From: Comamonadaceae bacterium
GTDB lineage: Bacteria > Pseudomonadota > Gammaproteobacteria > Burkholderiales > Burkholderiaceae_C
DNA length: 10,485 nt
NCBI GenBank assembly: GCA_947457975.1
Contig: CANGYC010000060.1
Span: 1-10,485, forward strand
Direction of reading: 5' to 3'
Shown: positions 1-6,978 of the stretch, piece after piece
Layout of the letters: each line of letters begins with the position of its first letter
How positions within the stretch are numbered: the stretch's first letter is position 1
Program-made: the position numbers and the translations under genes
Notes under the pieces: model-generated
Database searches by the model: none
What the model was told of the DNA's origin: nothing
The model's input: the letters and a program-made list of their open reading frames with translations, nothing else

Positions 1-1060
1 GTTGGGCCTGGCCCGCCTTGAGTGCAGCCAGCAGGCCCGGTGGCAAGGCGGCCAGGGCCGCCTGCACCAGCAGGTCTTCCAGTGCCTCTTGCGGCAGGTC
101 GGCGTCTTCGGTGGGCTGGTCATCGCCCTGGGCCGGCGAGTCCTCGGTGTCGGGCGCGGCCGCTGGATCGTTGGGCTCAGCGCTCTCGGGGACTGGAGGT
201 GCTTCTTCCTGCGCGGCCTCGGCCTCGGCGGGGGCCTGCGGCAGGCGCGTGGCGCGTGGGGCCAGCACCAGGCGCACGGCCAGCGTGGCGTGCTCCTCGG
301 AAACCTCGGCATCGCCCATCAGGGCGGCCAGTGCGCGGGCCGCGCGCAGGGCCATGAGCGGGGCGCGCAGCGAGGCGATGCCCAGCATCAGCGAGGCCGC
401 GCACAGCGCCTCGAGGATGCGATCGGGCACTTGCACCTGGGCCAGGCGCTGGCGTGCAGCAGTGATGTCGCTTGGCTGCCAGGCTTCCTGGGCTGGCGAG
501 GCATCGCCGCCCGCGTGGGTGTCCAGGGGCAGGTGAAAAGCCAGCCGGTCCAGCAGGGCCGCTGGCAGTTGTTCGTCGTCTTCCACCCCTTCGTCCAGGG
601 CCACCAGGGCCAGATGGGCGGGGTGGCGCTGGGTCAGGCCCTCGCGTTCGAGCCGCACTTCATGGGTGTCGAGCGCGGCGCACAGGTGGGCGGCCATGTG
701 GGCGGGCACGCGCTCGGCCATGGCCAGCACCAGCCAGCCTTGGTGGGCCTGCGCGAGCAAGCCGGGCTGGGCTTGCACGCGGCCGGTTTGCAGGCTGCTG
801 GTGAGGTCCAGGCCGCCGAGCAGGGCGGCGCTGCTGGCGTGCAGCGGCAGGCGGCGCCAGGGGGTGTGCTTCGGCAAAAGGCCGTGGAACAGCTCCAGCC
901 ACTGGGCACGCAGGCTGCCGGCTGTGCACCGCAGGGCCACGCCGCCCAGGCCGGCACCGTCGATGGCGAGCAGGGCGGCCACCAGGGTGGCTTCGGCATT
1001 CAAAGGGGCCGCCTCGAGGGAGGGCGGCGCGGAATCGATGGCGGGTCGCTGGGGGCTCAT
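1..1060 (-). CDS. bchD: Magnesium chelatase subunit D (BchD), N-terminal 353 residues, runs off the left edge
   Basis: BchD is the second AAA+-like subunit of magnesium chelatase, which inserts Mg2+ into protoporphyrin IX at the first committed step of bacteriochlorophyll synthesis, acting in the cytoplasm with BchI and BchH. Reading the minus strand from ATG at 1060 gives 353 open codons to the window edge. Residues 20-270 form a BchI-like module (LEREGLTQRHPAHL at about 137-150, LLDRLAFHLPL at 169-179). It has no Walker A: the expected place reads GAGLGGVALRC. Walker B is also degraded (WLVLAMAE). This fits the family, where the D subunit is not itself an ATPase. Residues about 276-325 are a Pro/Ala/Glu/Asp-rich linker, also typical. 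The integrin-like VWA domain should follow beyond position 1. The start overlaps the bchI stop as ATGA (1057-1060), so the two are probably translationally coupled. No clear Shine-Dalgarno sequence is needed or seen. Confidence 0.93.
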   Translation of the reverse strand, partial: MSPQRPAIDSAPPSLEAAPLNAEATLVAALLAIDGAGLGGVALRCTAGSLRAQWLELFHGLLPKHTPWRRLPLHASSAALLGGLDLTSSLQTGRVQAQPGLLAQAHQGWLVLAMAERVPAHMAAHLCAALDTHEVRLEREGLTQRHPAHLALVALDEGVEDDEQLPAALLDRLAFHLPLDTHAGGDASPAQEAWQPSDITAARQRLAQVQVPDRILEALCAASLMLGIASLRAPLMALRAARALAALMGDAEVSEEHATLAVRLVLAPRATRLPQAPAEAEAAQEEAPPVPESAEPNDPAAAPDTEDSPAQGDDQPTEDADLPQEALEDLLVQAALAALPPGLLAALKAGQAQ

Positions 1061-2085
1061 GCGCCCATCAGTTCGGCCACGGCGCGTTCCACGCGCACCG
1101 AGGAACCCGCGTCGTCCAGCGGGTTGCGGCGCAGCCGGTGCCGCAGGGCCGGGCCGGCCACCTGGCGCAGGTGCTTGTCGTTCACGGCACCGTCGCCTTC
1201 AAGGGCCGCATACGCACGGGCCGCCTTGATGAGGGTGAGGTCGCCACGCAGCCCGTCGGTGCCCAGGGCCATGCACAGCTGCGCGGCGCGCTGGCGGGCC
1301 GCATCGGGGATGGCCACCTCGGGCAGGCGCTTGCGCGCCGCGACGATGCGCTTGCGCACCTTCTCGCCTTCGGCCTTCCACTGCTCAGTGAAGCCCACCG
1401 GGTCTTGCTCAAAGGCATCACGGCGGCGCACCACCTCAATGCGGGTGGCGAGGTCCTCGGGGGTCTTGACCTCCACGGACAGGCCAAAACGGTCCAGCAG
1501 CTGGGGCCGCAGCTCGCCTTCTTCGGGGTTGCCGCTGCCCACGAGCACAAAGCGCGCCGGGTGGCGCACGCTCAGGCCCTCGCGCTCGACCACGTTTTCA
1601 CCCGAGGCGGCCACGTCGATCAGCAGGTCGACCAGGTGGTCCTCCAGCAGGTTCACTTCGTCGATGTACAGAAAGCCCCGGTGGGCCCGCGCCAGCAGGC
1701 CCGGCTCGAAGGCCTTGATGCCCTGGGACAGGGCTTTTTCCAGGTCGAGCGCGCCGACCACGCGGTCTTCAGTGGCCCCCAGGGGCAGGTCGACCACGGG
1801 CACGGGCACCAGGTGGGTCTTAGGGGCTGTCTTGGCGCTGGCGCGCTGGGCTTCGCATTCTTCGCAGCACTGGCTGGCGGCGGGGTCGCAACCGTAGCGG
1901 CAGCCGAGCACGGCGCGCATGGGAGGCAGCAGGGCCGCCAGGCCGCGGACGGCGGTGCTCTTGCCCGTACCCCGGTCACCAACGACCAGGACGCCCCCCA
2001 CGCTCGGGTCAATGGCGGCGATCAGGATCGCCCGTTTCATCTCGTCCTGGCCGACGATGGCGGAAAAAGGAAAGGGTGTTGCCAT
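1057..2085 (-). CDS. bchI: Magnesium chelatase ATPase subunit I (BchI)
   Basis: This is the AAA+ motor subunit of magnesium chelatase. With BchD it forms the ring that drives Mg2+ insertion into protoporphyrin IX held by BchH. The 342-residue protein is the normal length for BchI. It shows the family's opening FPFSAIVGQDEMK (5-17), Walker A GDRGTGKST (36-44), the conserved VVDLPLGATEDRVVGALD (97-114), Walker B FLYIDE (138-143), SGENVVEREGLSVRHPARF (161-179), GSGNPEEGELRPQLLDRFGL (183-202) and GLRGDLTLIKAARAYAALEG (278-297). Unusual is a cysteine-rich insertion after Walker A, with C62, C66, C73, C74 and C77. ATG at 2085 is chosen because it gives the expected N-terminus and no start codon lies in frame in the roughly 30 bases upstream that I read. 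No good Shine-Dalgarno is visible. It is transcribed divergently from the substrate-binding protein gene and overlaps bchD by four bases. Confidence 0.97.
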   Translation of the reverse strand: MATPFPFSAIVGQDEMKRAILIAAIDPSVGGVLVVGDRGTGKSTAVRGLAALLPPMRAVLGCRYGCDPAASQCCEECEAQRASAKTAPKTHLVPVPVVDLPLGATEDRVVGALDLEKALSQGIKAFEPGLLARAHRGFLYIDEVNLLEDHLVDLLIDVAASGENVVEREGLSVRHPARFVLVGSGNPEEGELRPQLLDRFGLSVEVKTPEDLATRIEVVRRRDAFEQDPVGFTEQWKAEGEKVRKRIVAARKRLPEVAIPDAARQRAAQLCMALGTDGLRGDLTLIKAARAYAALEGDGAVNDKHLRQVAGPALRHRLRRNPLDDAGSSVRVERAVAELMGA

Positions 2086-2180
2086 GGCACGGCGAGTATT
2101 GCACAGCAGTAAACAGGCCCTGCGCGGGGGCGTGCTGGAGACCGGCGTGTGGTTTTACGAATTAGCTAGACAGTTTGAAG

Positions 2181-2196
2181 TAATTGTTAACAATTA
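2181..2196. promoter_or_regulatory. Perfect 16-bp palindrome, probable operator, upstream of the binding-protein gene
   Basis: TAATTGTTAACAATTA is its own reverse complement over all 16 bases. It lies in the 132-bp divergent intergenic region, ending 21 bp before the ATG of the substrate-binding protein and about 95 bp before the bchI start, so control of the rightward operon is more likely. A near-identical copy with one base fewer in the centre lies at 10086-10100, upstream of the other operon. A dimeric helix-turn-helix regulator is the usual reader of such a site, but I do not recognise it as a known consensus. Confidence 0.55.
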
Positions 2197-2217
2197 GGAT
2201 GTCACTGAGATCCAAAT

Positions 2218-3411
2218 ATGCACCTTTTTGTTAACTTTCTCCACTTGCTGACTTGTCTGGCGCTGACCGGCATGGCAAGCATGGCCCAGGCGGTGACGGC
2301 GACAGGTGCACCTGTCTTCATTGGCGTGGATGAGGCCTTCAGCATCAAGACCAACAGCGCCGCCAAGGCCATCGAGCATGGCGTGATGGCTGCCCTCCAG
2401 GAAATCAATGCCAATGGCGGTGTTCTGGGAGGCCGGCCTTTAAAGCTCATCACCACCGATAACCAGGGGGTGGCTGCCCGCGCCAGGGACAACTTCACCC
2501 AGATGGCCTCCCAGCCAGACGTCATTGCCGTGCTTGCTGGCAAGTTCAGTCCCCTGATCGTTGAAACCATTCCCGAGGCTCAACGCTTGCGCGTGCCCAT
2601 TGTCAGCGTCTGGGGTTCGGCGGACCAGATCACCGATGCAGCCCCGACACCCTCTTACGTCTTTCGGCTGTCCTTGAAGGACAGCTGGGGCGTGGAAGCC
2701 ATGATGCTGCGTGCCAAAAGCAGCTTCAAGGCCAGCCGACTGTGCACCTTGCTGCCCAATACCGCCTGGGGGCGCTCCAGTGATGTGGTGATGAGCTCGC
2801 GGGCCTCGGCCCTGGGCATGAAGCTGGTGGCGACGCGTTGGTACAACTGGGGCGAGCAAACTTTTGTGGATTCGCTCCAGACCTGCCGGCAGGCTGGCGC
2901 GGAGGCCATGATCCTGGTGGCCAATGAAAAAGAGGCCGCGATCCTGTTCACTCAAATGGCAGACCTGCCGCCTGCAGAACGCCTGCCCATCGTGGCGCAC
3001 TGGGGCTTGACCGGTGGCGTGATCCACGAACTCGCAGGCCCGGCACTGGACAAGTTGGATCTTCAGGTCATCCAGACCTTCACCTTTGTGGGCAACCAGC
3101 GGCCTGCGGCCAAGCGCCTGGCCAGCTGGCTCATGAAGAACGCAGGCTTGGCCAGCGTGCAGCAGATCCCGAGCCCAGTGGGTTCGGCCCATGCCTATGA
3201 CATGACGCATCTGCTGGCCTTGGCGGTCAACAAGGCGGGCAGCACACGCGGGGAGGAGATTCGCCGGGCGCTGGAGAGCCTGCCCTCCTTTGACGGCGCC
3301 GTGCGCCGTTACACCCCTGCCTTCACCGCATCGCGCCATGAGGCCTTGACAGCCGCAGAAGTGCTGTTTGTTCGCATCGAGCGCTCTGGCGCTCTGGTGC
3401 CCATCAAGTAA
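2218..3411 (+). CDS. Periplasmic LIV-type substrate-binding protein without a transporter, possible sensor partner
   Basis: The 397-residue protein looks like a type I periplasmic binding protein of the branched-chain amino acid/amide (Peripla_BP_6) family. Residues 1-25 are a signal peptide: a short hydrophobic run then MAQA, with likely cleavage after A25. The mature part opens with VFIGVDEAFS and has the family segment AALQEINANGGVLGGRPLKL (59-78), then LITTDNQG. There is no lipobox cysteine, so it should be soluble in the periplasm. No permease or ATPase gene is adjacent. Instead, a membrane GGDEF-EAL gene follows after 38 bp in the same direction, which suggests a sensing rather than transport role, as for NspS next to MbaA in Vibrio cholerae (a different binding-protein family). 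A weak Shine-Dalgarno GAGA sits 7 bases before the ATG. The ligand cannot be read from the sequence: amino acids, amides, urea and aromatic acids are all known for this family. Confidence 0.85.
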   Translation: MHLFVNFLHLLTCLALTGMASMAQAVTATGAPVFIGVDEAFSIKTNSAAKAIEHGVMAALQEINANGGVLGGRPLKLITTDNQGVAARARDNFTQMASQPDVIAVLAGKFSPLIVETIPEAQRLRVPIVSVWGSADQITDAAPTPSYVFRLSLKDSWGVEAMMLRAKSSFKASRLCTLLPNTAWGRSSDVVMSSRASALGMKLVATRWYNWGEQTFVDSLQTCRQAGAEAMILVANEKEAAILFTQMADLPPAERLPIVAHWGLTGGVIHELAGPALDKLDLQVIQTFTFVGNQRPAAKRLASWLMKNAGLASVQQIPSPVGSAHAYDMTHLLALAVNKAGSTRGEEIRRALESLPSFDGAVRRYTPAFTASRHEALTAAEVLFVRIERSGALVPIK

Positions 3412-3449
3412 GCGCTGGTCAAACCAGTCTCCATCAGAGCCCTATCGCC

Positions 3450-6119
3450 GTGTCCACTGGCTTGACGAGGCAACCCGAATCGCTGCAGCAAAGGATCAGC
3501 AGCGAGCTGACACGGATCATCGGCAGTTATGTGATCTTGATCACCTCGCTGCTGGCCATCATTACGCTGCTGTTTGGCTACTACTTCAACCACAACCAAC
3601 TGAGCCACCACCGGCAACTGGTGAGCACCAAGCTGATTGCCGAGGTGTCCAACGTGGCCTATGAGATTGAGTCGCTGTCCACCTCGACCCTGGTGTGGAC
3701 GGGTCTGACCGACAGCCTGGGCCGCGACAGTTATCTCAAGCCGCTGCTGCAGCAATTCAATCGGGGCAATCTGCGCAATTTCCTCATCCTGGATTACCGT
3801 GGCCGTGTCGTACTGGGGCCAGACCAGCCACTGGCCCCGCAATTGATGTCCCATCCGGCCGTGATGGATGCGGTGAGCCGCGGCATAGATGGCTATGCCA
3901 TGGGTTTGTCTCCGAGCGGCTCGTCCACCATCGTGCTGGTGCATCGCGTGATGTCTCCGATATCGGAGGGGCCCGTTGGATTTGTGATGGGCTCCATTGA
4001 TGTGGGTGAGCTGGTGCGCACATTGAACCTGAGCCCCTTGCAAGTGTCTTTTGCGCTCGGTAATTCCGGCTTTATGCCCAACGTCGCTGGGGGGCTGTTG
4101 GTCCATGATGAAACCCAACTCATGCTCAGGCATGCGGACATGGACATCGATCTGCGTTTGCGGCTGGCTCGCCCCATCCTGTCGTCCCTGGTCATGATCC
4201 TGCTGGTGGTGTTCCTGGTGATCATGCTGGGCATGCTGACCTTAAGGCGCATGAACGTCTGGGTGCAGGGCTTTTCGGTCGGCACCACCGAACGCCTGGA
4301 GGAGTTGGTGTCTTACAGCCGCAAGGTGCTCAGTGGCGAACCCATCCCCCCGTGGCAGCACGGTGAGAGTGACGAGATATCCCAGCTGATGGTCACCTTG
4401 AGCGACATGATGAGGCAGCAAAAGAGAATCACCGATGAATTGCGCACGACCTCCTTGGTGTTTTCCATGGCGGCCGAGGGCATCATGGTGACGGCGCAGC
4501 ATGGGAACATCATTGACGTGAATCCCGCCCTGCTGCGCATGACCGGTTTCCAGCGCGAAGAGCTGATTGGCCGGCTGGCAGGATCTCTCTACCGGGTTTC
4601 GGGACATGATGACGGCACGTTGGAGATTGCGCAGGCCCTGGAAACCCAGGGCCACTGGAGCGGTGAAACCTCTTTCTTGCATCAACAAGGCCATGAAATC
4701 CACACCTTCATCGCCGTCTCGCGCATCACCGGCGAGGGTGCTGATTTGCTCGGGTATGTGACGGTCATCACCGACGTGGGCCGCCTCAAACAGGCCGAGA
4801 CGGAGCTGCGGGAATTGGCCTACCGCGACTCCTTGACCAAGCTGCCCAACCTGCGCCACATGAACCAGCTGGTTCAGCAAAGGCTCAAGACCTCACGCGA
4901 GCCTTTCGTCCTGCTGTTTGTGGACCTCGACAACCTCAAGACCGTCAACGACACCTACGACCATGAAGCAGGCGATTGGATGATCTGCGGCATGGCTGAG
5001 CACCTCAAGCGTGAGTTGCCTGCAGGGCACCTGCTGTGCCGGCGCTCGGGGGACGAATTCATTGCGGTGGTCGATCTGGATCCGTCCTGGACCCCGGTCG
5101 AGTGGCAAACCCTGCTTCAGAGGCTGACCAGCGCCCAGGTGCGCCTGCCCTCCGGCGAGGTGCAGATTGGCGCCACCATCGGCGTTGCGCGTTATCCCTA
5201 TGACGCGCTGAACTGGCAGGGCCTTCAGGTGTGCGCGGATGTGGCCATGAATGAGGCCAAGCAGATCCAGCGCGGTACCGTGGCTTGGTATGACAACCGC
5301 TTGGGCCAGAAAGTCCTGCGGCAACGCCAAATTCACCAGAAGCTGGCGCAGGCCCTCGAGCAAGGGGTGATCACGGTCCATTACCAACCCATCGTTCACC
5401 TGGCCACGGCGCAAGTGCTGGGTTTCGAGGCTTTGGCCAGGTGGACTGACCCCGAGTTGGGCGCGATTTCGCCCTCCGAGTTCATTGCGGTGGCCGAAGA
5501 TGCCCAGCTGTCTGACCAGCTGGCAATGCAGTTGCTCCAGATCATCCTCAGGGACAAGCCCGTGATTCAGCGGCGCTTCCCGGGCACGACCCTGGCATTC
5601 AATGTGGCCCCACGCGTGTTCCGCGACGGCAGGTACATCAATTTTCTGGCCGACCGGGCCATCGACGAGCCTGGCCTCTTGGTCAACCTGGAGATCGAGC
5701 TCACGGAGTCTGATATCTCGAGCAGCGAGGACAGGCTGCTGCACCAGCTGCAGCAAATCACGGGCATGGGCGTTCAGCTGGTCATTGACGATTTCGGCAA
5801 GGGCTACTCCTCCTTGTCGCGCCTGGCTCAGTACCCGATCAGTTGCCTGAAGATCGACGCCTCTTTCGTCTCCAGCCTGGGCGTGGGCAGGCACACCAAG
5901 ATCGCGGAGCTGATCGTCAACCTGGCCCAGCTGCTGGACCTGAAGGTCACCGCCGAGGGTGTGGAGACGCAGAAGCAGCGCAACATCCTGCTGGAGATGG
6001 GCTGCACCCGCGGCCAGGGCTGGCTGTTTTCCAAGGCGGTGTCACTGGAGGCTCTGCTGCAATTGAGCAATCCGCTGCCCCATGCGCAGTCTCCGGTGCA
6101 GTCTGAGGTCACCGACTGA
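3450..6119 (+). CDS. Membrane-bound PAS-GGDEF-EAL c-di-GMP turnover protein
   Basis: The 889-residue protein should make and/or degrade c-di-GMP at the inner membrane in response to a periplasmic signal. Order: transmembrane helix about 24-46, periplasmic domain about 47-242 (Cache/CHASE-like in size, family not identified), second helix about 243-265, HAMP-like linker 266-330, PAS domain about 333-445, GGDEF domain 452-615, EAL domain 628-870. The GGDEF signature reads RRSGDEF (531-537). SGDEF is a tolerated variant, and I see no RxxD inhibitory site before it. The EAL domain keeps the key motifs: EAL (660-662), FNVAP, ELTES (750-754), DDFGKGYSSL (780-789, Lys where Thr is usual), LKID (800-803) and AEGVET (835-840), so phosphodiesterase activity is likely. 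The start is GTG at 3450 with only a weak CAGAG upstream, so a different start is possible. It probably shares a transcript with the binding-protein gene and converges on the polysaccharide operon. Confidence 0.93.
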   Translation: MSTGLTRQPESLQQRISSELTRIIGSYVILITSLLAIITLLFGYYFNHNQLSHHRQLVSTKLIAEVSNVAYEIESLSTSTLVWTGLTDSLGRDSYLKPLLQQFNRGNLRNFLILDYRGRVVLGPDQPLAPQLMSHPAVMDAVSRGIDGYAMGLSPSGSSTIVLVHRVMSPISEGPVGFVMGSIDVGELVRTLNLSPLQVSFALGNSGFMPNVAGGLLVHDETQLMLRHADMDIDLRLRLARPILSSLVMILLVVFLVIMLGMLTLRRMNVWVQGFSVGTTERLEELVSYSRKVLSGEPIPPWQHGESDEISQLMVTLSDMMRQQKRITDELRTTSLVFSMAAEGIMVTAQHGNIIDVNPALLRMTGFQREELIGRLAGSLYRVSGHDDGTLEIAQALETQGHWSGETSFLHQQGHEIHTFIAVSRITGEGADLLGYVTVITDVGRLKQAETELRELAYRDSLTKLPNLRHMNQLVQQRLKTSREPFVLLFVDLDNLKTVNDTYDHEAGDWMICGMAEHLKRELPAGHLLCRRSGDEFIAVVDLDPSWTPVEWQTLLQRLTSAQVRLPSGEVQIGATIGVARYPYDALNWQGLQVCADVAMNEAKQIQRGTVAWYDNRLGQKVLRQRQIHQKLAQALEQGVITVHYQPIVHLATAQVLGFEALARWTDPELGAISPSEFIAVAEDAQLSDQLAMQLLQIILRDKPVIQRRFPGTTLAFNVAPRVFRDGRYINFLADRAIDEPGLLVNLEIELTESDISSSEDRLLHQLQQITGMGVQLVIDDFGKGYSSLSRLAQYPISCLKIDASFVSSLGVGRHTKIAELIVNLAQLLDLKVTAEGVETQKQRNILLEMGCTRGQGWLFSKAVSLEALLQLSNPLPHAQSPVQSEVTD

Positions 6120-6133
6120 GCGCGTCTGCTCAG
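6116..6133. terminator. Small stem-loop between convergent genes, possible weak bidirectional terminator
   Basis: CTGAGC (6116-6121) pairs with GCTCAG (6128-6133) around a 6-base loop. The stem contains the stop codons of both converging genes: TGA of the GGDEF-EAL gene at 6117-6119 and, on the minus strand, TGA of the hydrolase at 6130-6132. No T-run follows on either side, so intrinsic termination is doubtful. It may only mark where the transcripts meet. Confidence 0.25.
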
Positions 6134-6969
6134 GCCTTGATCACCAGGTGCCGGGCCAGGAACTCGAGGCTGCGCTCATGGGCCTGGCCCGCTGCCGCCG
6201 GCTGGTGGCTCTTGCGTCCGGGATGTGCAAAGCCATAAGGCGCTTGGTAGTGATGGATTTCTGGCGCCTGGGCTCCTGAGGTGGCAGCCAGGGCCAGCTG
6301 CGCTTGCGCAAAGGCCTGAACGGAGGCGGCAGTCATCCAGGCGTCTCCTGATGAAAAGTGCGCCTGCACCGGCACCTTGGCGCTCAGCTCACGGTCTTGC
6401 GGGGAGTCCATGCCCCCGCCGTAAAAGCTCACCACGGCCTGCAGGCTGTCCCAGCGCGCTGCGGCCCGCCATGCCAGCAGGCCGCCCCAGCAATAGCCCA
6501 CCAGGCCCACCCGTGCGGCGGGGCTGGCCTGCCTGGCGAAGTTCACAGCCGCTTCGATGTCCAGCATCTGTGCAGCAGAGGCCAGGGGCTCCAGCGGCTT
6601 GACGATGCGCGCCCCCCGCCCATGCCCCGCATCGAAGCGGTAGCCATAGTCCTTGCCCGAGCTGCCCCGGCCGAAGGTGCTGGGGCATACCACCAGGTAG
6701 CCCTGTGCCGCGTACTGCTTGGCCATGTCCCGGATGTGCCGGTTCACGCCAGGCAAGCTGGCGCTGCTTGCTGTGCGGCCCTGCGCCCAGGCCGGGGTGC
6801 GTTGATCCATCTCCTGCAACAGCACCAGTGCGGCGCGCGGTGGATCGTGAGGCTTGATCACGAAGCTGCGCAGCACGTGCCTGTCCTTGGCCACCAGTTC
6901 GATGTATTGACCTGGGGGCACGTCCTTGGACAAAGACGCAGAGGATGGGGAGGGCCAGGGTTCGTACAC
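6130..6969 (-). CDS. Dienelactone-hydrolase-family alpha/beta hydrolase
   Basis: This 279-residue protein belongs to the dienelactone hydrolase branch of alpha/beta hydrolases, which typically use a Cys-Asp-His triad. The nucleophile motif GYCWGG is present (C160), with probable D209 in SSGDAWM and H249 in YGFAHPG. E53 in LLQEMDQ sits where the family has its conserved Glu near the nucleophile. Length is slightly above the usual 230-270, with a longer N-terminus. There is no signal peptide, so it should be cytoplasmic. The start is GTG at 6969: AAGGA lies six bases upstream and overlaps the TAA of the glycosyltransferase gene, leaving a 9-bp gap. It is therefore the last gene of the polysaccharide operon. 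Its substrate is unknown. Trimming an ester or lactone linked to polymer synthesis is possible but unproven, and it could equally be an unrelated passenger. Confidence 0.88.
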   Translation of the reverse strand: MYEPWPSPSSASLSKDVPPGQYIELVAKDRHVLRSFVIKPHDPPRAALVLLQEMDQRTPAWAQGRTASSASLPGVNRHIRDMAKQYAAQGYLVVCPSTFGRGSSGKDYGYRFDAGHGRGARIVKPLEPLASAAQMLDIEAAVNFARQASPAARVGLVGYCWGGLLAWRAAARWDSLQAVVSFYGGGMDSPQDRELSAKVPVQAHFSSGDAWMTAASVQAFAQAQLALAATSGAQAPEIHHYQAPYGFAHPGRKSHQPAAAGQAHERSLEFLARHLVIKA

Positions 6970-6978
6970 AGTGGGTCC

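Noticed and set aside
2..1897. A 631-codon open frame on the plus strand opposite bchD and bchI
   Set aside because: It is antisense to two well-supported genes with strong family motifs. Its product is repetitive Gly/Gln/Ala/Arg/His-rich text typical of the reverse frame of GC-rich genes.
2181..2196. FNR site reading of the palindrome
   Set aside because: The FNR consensus TTGAT-N4-ATCAA does not match TAATTGTTAACAATTA in arm sequence or spacing.
2086..2217. PpsR/CrtJ sites (TGT-N12-ACA) expected near bacteriochlorophyll genes
   Set aside because: I checked the TGT occurrences in the divergent intergenic region and found none with ACA at the right distance.
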